NCBI GenBank assembly: GCA_015350385.1
Contig: WNKI01000001.1
Coordinates: 3,355,599 to 3,419,598, forward strand
Length of the DNA stretch: 64,000 nt
DNA from: Aculops lycopersici
Taxonomy: Eukaryota; Arthropoda; Arachnida; Trombidiformes; Eriophyidae
Direction of reading: 5' to 3'
Below the pieces are notes generated by a model that saw nothing but the letters and a program-made list of their open reading frames with translations, searched no databases and was not told the origin of the DNA. The position numbers and the translations under genes were made by a program. Of this stretch, positions 1 through 12,103 are shown in pieces (the first letter of the stretch is position 1; every line of letters begins with the position of its first letter).

Positions 1-949
1 TTTGTCCGACTGACAACTTAGGAGAGACGACGAACTGATCACTGACTGCCTGTAGTAAGTAGTAGAGTTGTGTGGGTCACTAACTGAAAGTTTAATCCAC
101 AAAGAATGATGAGGGAATTCTACACACTTTAATAGAATGGACAACTAGGATCAGGTTTCATCATATATTTCATCTGTGGTTAACTTTTTCTTCTCAGGTA
201 AGCGGATGACATGCAAGCACAACGACCTGACTACGTGCGCCACCGTACTGCCTATCCATCGGCATTGTTTGTCCGCTTGGATTGATCGAATTAATGATCC
301 CTGAAGCGAGTCTGTGGTGTCGCTTTCCTTTTGCTCAAAAATAGATCATCATTGTTGCATGATAATGGCAACAACTGTAGGCTCATGTAACCACTAAGCT
401 CTTGCTTATCTTCGACAAGCAGGTTAAATTTTTCTCTCTCGCTCACACTAAAGTAGCGGCAGCAGGTAAGTGGCAAGTTCATCATCGTCTGTCTTTCAAA
501 AGGTTCCTGTCTGTTGCATTATTGCCACTGGTTAGCTACTCCAGTGCTTGCCAACGAGTCGCCGGTCATGCGACTTTGCTCTAAAGCTTCGGTGGAACTT
601 TAGTATTACAATTCCGATTTTCGTGCTAAAGAAGCAACCTCGTTTTTTCATTGTATGTGCCGCAACAGCACACGAGGTGGCAGCCTGCCGAGACACAGCA
701 GCCAGAACCATTTGTGGTTGCCATGTTTCTCTAGCCATAACTATGAATCAATCATATTACTGTTGCTGACCTATTACTTGGTTCCTAGTGTTACACCACC
801 ACCACCTCCGACTCAGCCTCAGCCACCACCACTATCTCTAAGTTTAGCGACTTCGCCTTTCATCTAAATATATTTATATATATTCCAATTACATTAGCCA
901 GAGCACTAAATCTGCAACTCTCTTTCTCTCGCTGAATGTCTACTAATGT

Positions 950-970
950 TACTACTACTACTACTGCTAC
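950..970. repeat. ACT trinucleotide microsatellite
   Basis: A run of ACT units, slightly interrupted by GCT, in non-coding DNA upstream of eyegone. Confidence 0.8.
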
Positions 971-3900
971 TTTCATGAGCTCTCGCTATGCAAGATGATC
1001 CTCCTAGTCGCCGCTTGTTTGGTTGCTGTTGACCAATTGCAGCATCGTATCCAAATTCCAGGCTCAACCTGTCCACTGGTCTCAGGGTTGGCGAGTAGAA
1101 TGAGAATCGGAATCAAGATCACTCGCAGGAGCGGCTACAGGCTTGCGGCGAGGGCAGCAGTTGCAGTGTACAGTCGCCGCGAGCTTGTTGCTCACTGGCG
1201 GCGGCCGCAGTTGCTTACGCAACTGCGTAAAGTTATTGAATAGAGCAGGGGGAAAAGTGATAGTCGGACTAGAATTGAGGCAGTTGTAAAAATAGATTAG
1301 GTAACAAGTAACAACAGGTAACAGGTAATAGGTGGTAGCAGAAGCGGAGATTTGTTTGCAACAAAACTTTTTGCTACTATTGTTGGCTTGTCTCTGAATT
1401 GAAAATCCATTAGGCCTAAAGGCGAGACGAATGCAAGCAACAAGTGGAATTGCTGCCGGTCTAATCAATTGTGTGCCAGCGTCAATCTTCTTACGCAATC
1501 ATCGCTGCCACTGCCACTGCTACCTGTTCACCAATCCAACTACCCATCTATCTATCTACTTACCAAACTACCTCTCTGCTCGCCGGGCTGCCTGCCTACC
1601 TATCTACTTAAGCCAACTAGCTGCTCACCTTTCGTCGGAAACTCTTGGCCTGAATGCAAAGCTTGCGCCTGTTGCTTGTGGTAATGACCAATCGATATCT
1701 CTTGACAGTTCATCAATTAGGATCATCAATTGGCTGTGGTGTGGTTCGGGTGGTCGCAAGTCTCTTTTGTGCTTGGTAGCGAGGAGCTCTTAGTGTGTTA
1801 CATATTAACAAGTAGCAAGCTTGTCCCTCGGTTTAACCAACGCAACCGCAATACACCAACTAACCAATCGTTAACCATCTATCATCATTTGCGGCCAATT
1901 TGTGTTGCATAATCATCGACAACTTGCCTAACTCATCAGCGGCTGCTCGTCGTTTGCTCCAAGGTGGCCGCGTTTGCCGAGGCGCGGGATTTTTTCTTGT
2001 TATGAGCAAATTTGACGGCCACCAATGAGTAGGAATCTCTCGACCTCCTCAAGGTGGAGCGCTCATGGTTAGGCCAACGAGAAGGTCAGTCGAACAAAGA
2101 GGTTTTGCTTCTGTTCCCTGCCCCTGTGGCCATTTAGAAGCCTCTCAGCTGGTTGGTGGCGCGACCGGCGCTTGCTTGCATAGCCCAGGAAGACGACGAC
2201 TCAAAGGAAGCTACCGCGCTTTTGGACTCCAACATCCGCCGTAGTCGTCGGCATCGTTAGCAGAAGGAGAGAGAGAGAGAGAAAAAAAGAGGAGGCAAAG
2301 ATGCCAACTAAACTCCCGGGCTCTCGATCTTATGCCTGATGGGCGGTCAACTAAACGGACAGAGTGAGATAGACAGACAGAGAGGGAGAGACTCGCACAG
2401 GTAGACGGGCACCCAGTTCCAGCTGAGTGCGGTATTGGTTTTTTAGTCGAACATTTTTTTGGCCGCATAAGCAGGTGGGATTCGACGGTGCGCGGCGAAA
2501 CTCTGTGCACAATCAGCGCGCGCAACAGGTGAGATATGGGAGAGGTAACCAAAATACACAAAATTGCACTGGGCGCACTCCAATTCGGTGATTGTTTCAC
2601 GCAACTTGATTGGTTCACACGATCAAGTTGATGATGAAACAACTCGGTGAAATATTTCTACTACCAACTCAAACCTGAGCAGCGAGCGCAAACCAAATAA
2701 TTTATCAACTCTCTTCCTTTCATATCTCTCAGAGAGCATCCACCACCCGCTGTCCAGTGGGGAACCCGAACTTCCGGTGTCGTCATCGACACCGTCGTTG
2801 CTGCTGTCTCTATGGTTTCAGCTGCACTGGCGGCGTGAGAACTTCGCGCATGATATACAAAACAGTGATGCCTCTGTGATGTTTTGCAAGAACTCGCGAG
2901 GATACATGAGTTTGTTAGTGGAGCGGTGGTAGTGGTAGTAGAGATGCAACAGAGTAGCGTGAAATTGAACTGCAAAGTAGTCAGTTTGTGGCTGACAACA
3001 GAACATAACGTGTTTGTCGTCGTCCTCGTAGCGGTAGTCGTTGTCGCACCATTATATTGACCGAGTGAGAGGTGAGCTCATTATATTGCCGCTACTACTT
3101 GTCACCATTGAGCCCTCGGCAATTTAATTTGAGGTTCAGCGCAAAGTGAGCGACTGGCAAGCAGTAACCACAACAAACGAGATGAGTGCGCCCAAAATTT
3201 CTAGTTTGTTCAAAAGAGGAGAGTAAATTTTGACGGGTCAATCATGAGCGACGACAAGATTGCCTCTGTGTGTCTTTTTTCAACGATTCTTGCTTTAGAT
3301 AGAACAATTTTTGTTGAATTCTGCTCTTGTTCTCGCAGGTCGCCAGTCGCGGGTTCAGTTTGGCTCGGTTTAGTTTCGCTTGGAGCGAGGCGACAAAATG
3401 AACTCATCATCACTTGCGTTTAGTCAACTCGTCGCCGCGACGTCGACGACACCCACCAAACATGAACTAAGATGAGCGAGGTGAGATGGGAGCGTATAAA
3501 TTGAATAAAGGCGCCAAGCGTATCATTATCTCGTTACTCTCCTCGCTGGCTGATTACCTACGATGAAACTAGACCACTGCGAAGTGGTGGCCAGGTGCGA
3601 GCTCGGCTGAGTTTTGACTTGACTCGACTCAACCGGCCGGCCGCATTATAAATTTGCGTGCTCCTAACGCGTCTCAAAATATTACATAACTTCTCTCCCT
3701 TAATTTCTCTGCCTCAATCGCACCTACAACTTGTCAAGTTGCTCATTTCTCTTGAGCTGATTGGAGTCACTGTCATTGTCTTGAATCGCGTTAGTAGTTA
3801 GCGGGTGACTGTCAAGTGGGCGGAGTAGTGGGCTTTATACTGCTGTTGCTGCTGCCCCTAGCAACCAATTGGTCAGTTGTCCGATCGGCGGGTCAGCTGA

Positions 3901-4972
3901 TAGTTAGTGCGAGCAGCAAAATGATTGCGATTGTCATATTAACCGTGAGAGCGGCGCACCACTTGCAACTGTATCATTATTAGATTATTACCACTATCAT
4001 AACAATGACACTCGGATGTCACCAAATGTGACACAATAATTGGGTTTGGCTCGATCATGTGAATTGAGCCAAACCGAACGGCCTAAGCAAAAGCCGAAGC
4101 CAAGACGAATCGCATGACTCTCTGACTGGCCACAAGACACAAGCATTGAGTTCATTCAAGGAAAGTGGACAGCTGGGCGTTGCATTTTCATCCCAGGCGA
4201 TCGTTGTCATAATAACTTGACATTCGCTCACTTGAACTAAACTGAAGGATCAATGAACAGGAGTCGAGAAGCTTGGGCGTCGTCGTCGTCTATTTGGTGA
4301 GCTTTAATTTTCTCTTAGGAGCCGCTGCGTTCTCCCCTAAACAACGCAACGGCTAAAATGTTGACAAGACCATCGACAAAACCAACTTCTCGTTAGTATT
4401 GTTAGAGGTGCCGCAAAGAAGAAAAAGTTGGACAGTCAACGAGAAAGGTGAACATGTCGCCTAAACACAATTGATTTCTATCAAAACACAACTGATGGCT
4501 GAATTATCCTAGGAAAAACGAAAAGGAATTGAAACGATACGATACGACATGCTGCTGCTAAAATGGATTGTTGTTGTTGCGGTCGCTTGATTTGCAATTG
4601 AATTGAAAGTTAACCTGCAACGTCGCAAACTGTGAGTAACACAATAGTGTTGTCGCCTCATATTAGCGCGTCATTTTGCCTCGGCCACCTGTGTGCTTTT
4701 CCGAACAGAGTGTGAGTGTGTGTATTTGTGTGACAAGTTGGGCGAAGTTGAGTCAAGTTCTTGGATGGATGATGGCGAGCACTCGGTAGAGCACCAGCTG
4801 ACTAGCGATCCCATTCACTTTACCTGGATTTTTCCAACTTTAAGGCAGAACTCCAGCGGCGTTCAGGTAGAAGAATACGAAGACTCGTTTGCCAGTCGAC
4901 CAGCATCAACGAGCGACGAGTTACTTTTACTCCTCACTTTGCGTCGTTGAATCGCGCGTTGAGCTACCAACG

Positions 4973-5010
4973 CTACTACTACTACTGCTACTGCCGCCGC
5001 CGCCGCCGCC
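4973..5010. repeat. Compound ACT/GCC microsatellite
   Basis: Tandem ACT triplets pass directly into a run of GCC triplets. There is no sign of coding in any frame. Confidence 0.8.
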
Positions 5011-6667
5011 ATACTAATAAATGAAACTAAATTTAACAAATCTCTCGAATCAACAGGCTGCTACAAACCACTGACACGCCGCTTGTTGCTGGAAAACCAA
5101 CTAATTGACTTGAAAGCTACGCTGGCCCTATAACCGGCAAGCTTCCGTTTCCGCTCGCCTCCTCAATGAGAGAGACAGAGAAACACCAATTCACTGTTGC
5201 TCTTTATTTCTCTCATTGACAACGAAACCAAACTATCAATTGTCGTCGGTCGTTGTTTCCATTTACCAGTTTATAATTTAATAATGAGCATATATTTATT
5301 TTATTTTATTCTTTTGGTCGAGTAGCTCACCTGGAAGCCTGCTGCTCGTTGTGGAGCTTGGGCGTCGCCAGCTTGCCAAAGAGCTGAACATTTGTTCGTT
5401 CATTCACTCTACTCAGCTTGTGTTTACCTGTCCGCTTGTCGCAAACCAGATGCCAGGCAACAGCGACAGCGACATAGACAGCAAGTGGCTAGCGTTGCTG
5501 CTGCTGCTTCTAGGCTTAGAACTTTTCAAACAGTTGCTCATACACATGAGCAACATAATGAACTTCCTGTGGCCACCTTGCTCGCAACGAGATTCTAAAT
5601 GATTTATCGATTTCTATAAATCTGAAAGGTAGATAAATAAATAGATAGACAGACGGGCAGACAAGAGATAGAGAGAATATAATGACTGCGACGAATGCAA
5701 GCACCAATAAACCAGTAGACTGAAATCAGACGACGATTGTCAATTTTTGGCAATTAAAAGTTTTGTCGTCGTTTTCGTTGTAGTTTTGGATGTTGGATGT
5801 TGGAGTCATTTTTCCTAACTTTTTCGAAAGCAAAACCACAAAAAGTATCTAAAGTGAGCTGCGCAACAGGCGCTCGATTGGGAAAGCAAATCGCGCATGC
5901 TAACCATCGAGACGCGCAAATGGGCCCGCCGCAGCCAGTCTATTACCTTCTCGTTCTACGATGGCAATCAACTGACACAATCGCCGCCACCAATTCTATT
6001 CAACACAAAGTCAGATAGACGGACAGACTGACGGACAGATAGCAACTCGAGAGTCCAGGTAGCCAGCGAGCAGGAATGCGCCTGCGTGCTTGCGGGCGGG
6101 CAAGCAAATCGAGCGCGACCAGCCGAGTTGTGCGCATCACAACTTCACCTGCCCCTAACCTCGTATCGCGAGAATAGTGACTCGCGTATCGTATATCGTC
6201 GGCTTCGACTTATCAGCTTCAATTTTAGCATGGTAACTGTTATTGGCTGCAAGTAGCAAAGTAGTTGATGGCTTCTCAATGTTCGCATCTCAGAGGCGAG
6301 CAAAGTTGCGCAGATTTGCAGGTTAGCTAGTTATAGTGGCAGCTCGTCGTGGTTGGTTTGTCTAGTGAGTGTGTTAGTTTGCTTTCCTGTGAGTTTGCAA
6401 ATAATTGAGTGCATAGGTTAGCGGTAAGAAGAAGGTAGCAGCGAGGTTATCTAGCAAACTCATCGCACTTGTGAGATTCGCCGCCGCCGACGACGACAAC
6501 GAGTCGATTTGATTGTTTTTTTACCATTCAGTCTCATTAGGAAGAAATTTGAGTTAACTCGAAACAAATTTAAATTGACCACAAGAATTTCAATAAAGAA
6601 GCTACAACGTCATCAGCTTGAGTTGAAATAAGAACTAGAAAAATAGAAATAGGAATATTCAAGCAAC

Positions 6668-9037
6668 ATGTTGAATCACGAAGCTCTAGCGGCAGCCGCC
6701 GCTGCCTTCGCCAACCACCACCAACGACAGCAGATGCTGGCCGCAGCCGCCGCCGCTGTGGCCTCGACAAACGGAAGTTCTCCGGTTACATCGATTGCAA
6801 ATCAGACACCAAGAGAGCAACAGCAGCCACCTGTGCCCATTTTGCCCCAACCCACTGCCACAGGAACTTCAGCAACCACAGCTAGTGGCACCGTATTGTC
6901 TCAGCAGCAGCAGCAGCGCCCTCACCACTTACCCTCGATACAGGCGCAAGAGGCGATGGCTGCGGCGGCGGCCGCCCTGTGGCCTCAGCAATCGCAGCAA
7001 CATCACATTGGCTGGCCAAATCATCCGCTTTGGGCTCAGCACTCACTGTTTAACCAGAACATGTTGCATCACCACAGCCAACAGCAAGCACCCGCGAACC
7101 AGAGTGGCCACCAGCAACAACATTCCACAAGTGTGGCAGCCGCCGCAGCCGCTATGGCGGCCCAACAGGTGGCCGCTGCCACCGCGGCCGCAGCAGCAGC
7201 GCCGGGCCTCCAACACAACCACAACCACCTCCACCATCAACACCACCAACACCAACCCTCACATCACCACCACCAGCACCAGCACCACCAGCACCACCAC
7301 CACTCCGCCTCGGTCATTGGAGGCTCGAAGCCAAAGGTGGCCACGCCGGTGGTTGTAAACAAGATCGAGCAATACAAGCGCGAGAATCCCACCATTTTTG
7401 CATGGGAAATCCGCGAGCGATTGATGCGCGAGCGAGTTTGTACTGACGGAACGGCGCCTTCCGTGTCGTCGATCAACCGGATCTTGCGCAATCGGGCGGC
7501 GGAAAGGGCGCAGGCCGAGTACGCGCGCAAATTGCTGCTAACCAGCCAGTCGGTGTTTAATTCAAGCCACCATTCGGTCGGACACCATAACCAACATCAT
7601 CCATCATCCCAAGCAAACACCTCAATTGCCAACCATCATCAACAAGTTGACGGAACGAGCCTAGCGGCGGCCACCAGCAAACTCGCCGCCAGTTTACCTG
7701 GAACAAACCAATCGAATATAGCTAATCAGATGGCGGCCAATGGATTTGGCGGCGGCGGAGGAGGAGGCCAACAATTAAAGTCTATATTTGACATAAACAT
7801 GACAGCGGCGGCCGCGCTAGCCGAGTACCAGCAACAACATCAGGCCGCCATCTTGGCGGCGCAAAATTCAGCTCGCCAACATCTCAACACAAGTCATCAG
7901 CATTTAAATTCTAACCCGAATTCAGATTCCAACCACAGCCACGAGCAGCGAGCAACAACAACAGGTGGCACCAATCAGCAGAGTCAAACTCAAACTCAAC
8001 CACCACCTCCGCCACCAGCACCCTTAGCGACGGGAAACTTTTTTGCCCCTCCAACGCCAGCTCTGTTCCAACACCATCAAGCTCTACTCATGGCCTCGAT
8101 GAGTCGCGAGAGGCAAGCGGCGGCCGCAGCGGCCGTCGCCGCAGCCTTCGACTCAAAGCTTCACAATCATCAGTTGGACCAGCAACAGGTAGACGATGGT
8201 AATAATAATAACAATAATAATATTAATGATGACGGCATAAATGTTAATAACGTGTCGCAAAAGCTTGCGGTCGAGGTGAGCTCACCGGCAGCGGGAAGCA
8301 ACTCGCCAAACTCGGCAAATGGAAACAATAACTCAATTAGCAGTAAGCTTCGCCACCGACGAGCCTCAATCGATTGCAAGGATCGTCGAGAGGCCAATCT
8401 CCGTGAATCAGATAGCAACCATCATCAGAAGAGCAATTCGGCCGATAGGTACATGTCATCAATGAACAATATACCCGCCTTCGATAATCCAACTCTCGTT
8501 TCGCCTCGCTCGCCAGCAACCTCGTCGGCCTCATCTACAAGCTCAGCGTCGCCCTCTAGCATAAGCTCATCTCAAAACTCTTGCAATTCAATATCAAAAT
8601 TTAGACGCAATAGAACCACATTTAATCATGAACAACTCCGTGTGCTCGAGCAAGAGTTCGAGAAAACCCATTACCCTTCGGTGGACACGAGAGAGAATTT
8701 GGCCAAGCTGACAAATTTAAGCGAAGCTAGAGTGCAGGTTTGGTTCAGCAATCGGAGGGCAAAGTTTAGACGAGGCCAGGGACTTCCGCCCTACGCCTCT
8801 TCGGAAGGTGGACACGAGGCTAACCAGGGCGGCTATGCAACGCCCGATCACGATCGCGAGCAAGAGTACGACGACGAAGGAGACGAGCTAGATGTAAATG
8901 ATTGCTCATCAGATGGCTGCTCAGTTATAGGGTCGGCCAATAACGAGCTCGATAACATTAACCACTCACCGGCGCTCCAAGAGCAACAGGTTTCCCCCGC
9001 CGCTGGGGCCGAGCAGCAGAGGACGCTGATTTGATAC
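6668..9037 (+). CDS. eyg: Eyegone-type Pax transcription factor (RED half of paired domain plus paired-class homeodomain)
   Basis: A nuclear DNA-binding regulator of the eyegone / twin-of-eyegone subfamily, about 788 aa. Residues 216-290 form the C-terminal RED subdomain of a paired domain: linker GGSKPKVATP, then KIEQYKRENPTIFAWEIRERL and PSVSSINRILRN. Residues 645-705 form a homeodomain starting FRRNRTTF and ending VQVWFSNRRAKFRR, with serine at position 50, the Pax signature. The N-terminal PAI subdomain is absent; poly-Ala, poly-Gln and a His-rich tract (about residues 180-213) run straight into the linker, as expected for this subfamily. The acidic C-tail (DDEGDELDVND) may be an activation or repression region. 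The start is the first ATG of the long frame and the body is a single exon. In insects eyg acts in eye and appendage growth; the role here is inferred. Orthology to eyg versus toe cannot be separated by eye. Confidence 0.9.
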
Positions 9038-9074
9038 ACTTACTATGATTTAACTTGAGATCATCACAATGTTC

Positions 9075-9112
9075 ATTATTATTATTATTAATATTATTAT
9101 TATTATCATTGG
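9075..9112. repeat. ATT microsatellite in eyegone 3' region
   Basis: ATT triplets with minor interruptions, about 40 bases after the eyegone stop codon. Probably in its 3' UTR. Confidence 0.8.
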
Positions 9113-9248
9113 TATTATATCAATTGAAATCTATCACATTTCATCAAACTAGTAGCGCAGAGAGAAACAAATGAAACCATAAACCAAAGATTGAACTCAA
9201 TTCATGTTCATTATCCCTGCGTTTCTTGTCCTGACTTATTCTTAAACA

Positions 9249-10655
9249 TTATGTTTTAGCCTTTTCTGCTTGTGGAACACTAGAGGGTGGCGATATGCGA
9301 GCCAATAGTTTGTTCCAAACGTCCCTCAGTCCCCTTTCTTCTTTGGTGAGCTTCTCGTCGTTATCATCGGCGGCCTGTCCGTCGTGTTGATAGATGGGCA
9401 AAATATCATTGTATAATTTCGTCAGAGATTCAAAGATCTTGACCTCGGAGTTGTGAAAGTGTAACTCAAAGGATGAATAATTATTATTGAAGTGATTCAC
9501 AAGCAGGTGGACAATCTTGACTGCTTGCTCTTTGTCTTGTTGGCAACAGAAGTCGAGCATCTGAAACAGAAGCTCTAGTCTTTCTTTTTGGTGCGGCGAT
9601 AATTGCGCTGACTTGAATTGATCCATAGCAAATCCAAATGTACCCTTCAAGATGTCATTGAAACAATTCTTGAGAATGTAATTCTTTAACTCAGGTGCGG
9701 ACTTGGGAGACTTAAGACAAGAGTATATGTGCCAGATTAAAAAGTAACTCATATCTCCCTTAGGACATCCTTTGCAACTCGGTGCAATTGGTACCACACC
9801 GTAGCTTCTAACGCTGTGAGTCGCGAGAGAGGGTTTCGCATCAGGATCCATCATTATATTCAACAACTCTAACAGTAGCTTTTCATCCGAATAATCTCTA
9901 CTTGTCACTTTGAGCATCTTAAAATAGGTTTCTGTTTGGCATCTACACAACATTGGCGTTCCCTTGATCAGACTATCGTTAACCAGCAATCGATCAAATT
10001 GCATCCATGAAGTTATTATCAGGTCGGCCAGGAATATTTTAGCAAATTGGTAGGCAGCTGTGCAAAATTCTAACTCATCAATGTAGTCGTACTCTTGGTC
10101 CTCTGGTTGTTGTTCGATGAATAACAATTTGGCCGGCTGGTGGATGGCGAACATGATCTCGATGGCCCCTGTCCATATTGTGACTAAAGTGTGGATTACT
10201 ATAGATTCCTCGCATATCAGTGGTTTGCTCTTGTCTTCGGCATATATTCTTTCGTCGATATCAGATAGACGACCACAAATGATGAGGAGTTTTTGGAGTT
10301 TTTCAATAATACCCAGTGAATAGAGATAAAAGTATCTGTGTTTGGTGGAGGCAGTTATATCAGCCTCACTGATTAGTTTCAACACAGCCGATGTTTCCGA
10401 CAGCAGCAAATTCAATTTGTCAACAATGATATCCTGAGCTTGATTGCAATCTATTTTCTGCTCCTCCTCACTCAAAGCCGACTGGTAAATTCTGGTATAG
10501 TTAGCTCCAATCTGGAGGATAATACGTGTTATGGATTCTAATTTTTGGTTGAGCAAACTTTCGCCTTTCCTAACGTCAACATCAATAAGTTGATCACTGT
10601 CCAGGTTTACTATTTTGACGGTCCATTTAGTGATACTATTGACGCATTTGGCCAT
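9249..10655 (-). CDS. Uncharacterised 468-aa helical protein
   Basis: I do not recognise this protein. It is an intact single-exon frame with an ATG start and ordinary coding composition. The chain looks mainly alpha-helical with hydrophobic heptads and contains a Cys cluster (CRCQTE, CKGCPKGD) near residues 235-300. No signal peptide or membrane segment is visible. The C-terminus is charged (KLTKEERGLRDVWNKLLARI). It is divergently paired with RPB7, with 309 bases between start codons, so a shared promoter is likely. A scaffold or repair protein of the helical-repeat kind (for example the C-terminal part of an MMS22L-like protein) is possible but unsupported. Confidence 0.7.
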   Translation of the reverse strand: MAKCVNSITKWTVKIVNLDSDQLIDVDVRKGESLLNQKLESITRIILQIGANYTRIYQSALSEEEQKIDCNQAQDIIVDKLNLLLSETSAVLKLISEADITASTKHRYFYLYSLGIIEKLQKLLIICGRLSDIDERIYAEDKSKPLICEESIVIHTLVTIWTGAIEIMFAIHQPAKLLFIEQQPEDQEYDYIDELEFCTAAYQFAKIFLADLIITSWMQFDRLLVNDSLIKGTPMLCRCQTETYFKMLKVTSRDYSDEKLLLELLNIMMDPDAKPSLATHSVRSYGVVPIAPSCKGCPKGDMSYFLIWHIYSCLKSPKSAPELKNYILKNCFNDILKGTFGFAMDQFKSAQLSPHQKERLELLFQMLDFCCQQDKEQAVKIVHLLVNHFNNNYSSFELHFHNSEVKIFESLTKLYNDILPIYQHDGQAADDNDEKLTKEERGLRDVWNKLLARISPPSSVPQAEKAKT

Positions 10656-10964
10656 CTCGTAATAGAGTGATTATATAATTTGTTTCAATAATTGGTCATT
10701 CCTAAATGAATCTCGTTCGAGACGGCCAGCCAGGTTAACGAACGTCAAGTAGGGGTAGTCTATTGCTAGTCCCCACCACGTGCGAAGAAGCCATCGGCCG
10801 AAGCGATACGTTTAATGGGCGCGCAACGACGCTCTGTGGTGGAAAAACATTCAACTCGCAAATTTGACGGTCTTCGAGTTGTAATCGGCGAGTAGCTATT
10901 GAAGATAACTTTTATATTTATCGAACAGATCACTAATATATATTATATATAACAATAATTGAAG
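10656..10964. promoter_or_regulatory. Probable bidirectional promoter region (468-aa gene / RPB7)
   Basis: Only 309 bases separate two divergent start codons, so promoters for both genes must lie in or near this interval unless an unseen upstream exon exists. AT-rich TATA-like runs occur at 10935-10950, just before the RPB7 start. No specific site is proven. Confidence 0.45.
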
Positions 10965-11489
10965 ATGTTCTATCATCTCGAGCTACATCATGAGCTCAGT
11001 TTGCATCCACGTTACTTTGGGGACCAACTAGTCGAGACAGTAAAACAAAAACTCTTCTGTGATGTAGAGGGAACGTGCACAGGAAAGTATGGATTCGTTA
11101 TAGCCATTACCTCAATTGATAATATTGGCGATGGAATCATTCAATCGAGCACAGGATTTGCAACATATCAACTCAGATTCAAAGCTATAGTATTTAGACC
11201 ATTCAAAAATGAGGTCCTCGATGGAGTTGTGGAGCAGGTAAACAAAGTTGGTATATTTCTCAAAGTTGGACCCTTAAGTTGTTTTATATCTCGCCATTCT
11301 ATTCCAAATGACATGCAATTCGATGCAACATCAGCATCTTACAAAATCGCCGACGAGACACTTGTAATCCAGGTGTCGACACCCCTTCGTTTTAAGGTAG
11401 TTGGAACCCGAGTTGATGCCTCGGATATCTTTGCCATCGGTACACTCATGGACGACTACCTCGGTCCCTTGACTGAAGACCCCCAATAA
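10965..11489 (+). CDS. POLR2G: RNA polymerase II subunit RPB7
   Basis: RPB7 pairs with RPB4 to form the stalk of RNA polymerase II. The roughly 174-aa chain is close to the usual length and co-linear with animal RPB7: N-terminal MFYHLELHHELSLHPRYFG, then VEGTCTGKYGFVIA, then the S1/OB-fold part with YKAIVFRPFKNEV-like and QVNKVGIF segments and CFISRHSIP. It ends with VGTRVDASDIFAIGTLMDDYLG. The frame is open two codons further up, but only from a TTG; the ATG at 10965 gives the conserved MFYH start. A poly(A) signal AATAAA follows at about 11514. Confidence 0.97.
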   Translation: MFYHLELHHELSLHPRYFGDQLVETVKQKLFCDVEGTCTGKYGFVIAITSIDNIGDGIIQSSTGFATYQLRFKAIVFRPFKNEVLDGVVEQVNKVGIFLKVGPLSCFISRHSIPNDMQFDATSASYKIADETLVIQVSTPLRFKVVGTRVDASDIFAIGTLMDDYLGPLTEDPQ

Positions 11490-12103
11490 TCATGATCAAC
11501 ATAGCTTTTTGTAAATAAACCCATTCAATCATTTCACAACAATCTAGTGAACGAGTTTTCCCCAAGTATCAGCAATGACTGTATAAGTTGAATTATAGTT
11601 GTCTATTATACTCTATTTGCAGCAATTTGTCCCATAATGAGGTGTCTAACTGCTACAAGCCTTAATACTAACATTGCTCAGTGAAAACAGATCAGAAGCG
11701 TGATTTCGATTATCTATTCCAAGATAACCGAGTTACTAGTTTGCCTAATGATACATTATAAACAGGTGTATCATTAGCTTGCTGTCTGTATTAAAGGTAT
11801 CAGACTTCATGGATCTGTATGCCAGAGCATTAGACGATCAGGTAGATTCGATAGTGAGCCCATGTGAAAGGCGGCCGGCGCTCACATGCGTTGTTGCCAT
11901 TCACGTTCCACTACCGGCTGTCATGCTCAGCTGAGTGGGGCTAGAAAATAGGAATTTTTCGCTCTGTCTTGTCACCATTAGACGTTGTCGTGTCATAGAT
12001 TTATATATACATACCTGTCATTATTATTATAACTGGACGTTTTATCGTCCCCCTGTCGGTATATTTATTAAAAAAAGCAATCAAGGTTGAAACATCAAGA
12101 ATC
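11490..12103. other. Intergenic region RPB7-Sec16
   Basis: Contains the RPB7 3' UTR with AATAAA near 11514 and, by position, the Sec16 promoter. No further coding frame is visible. Confidence 0.5.

Larger units (their letters stand above)
1..6667. other. Long non-coding region upstream of eyegone
   Basis: No frame here gives a protein with recognisable domains or sensible composition; open frames are short and overlap on both strands. The stretch carries simple repeats (ACT/GCC runs at 950-970 and 4973-5010) and many CAGGTA hexamers (for example at 195, 463, 1315, 1322, 2398, 4864 and 6056). Its length and position just 5' of a developmental Pax gene suggest cis-regulatory DNA and 5' untranslated exons of eyegone. 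That is inference; no promoter could be fixed. Confidence 0.5.

Noticed and set aside
1082..1498. 138-codon open frame on the minus strand upstream of eyegone
   Set aside because: Composition is irregular, it overlaps other frames on both strands, and no domain or homologous segment is visible.
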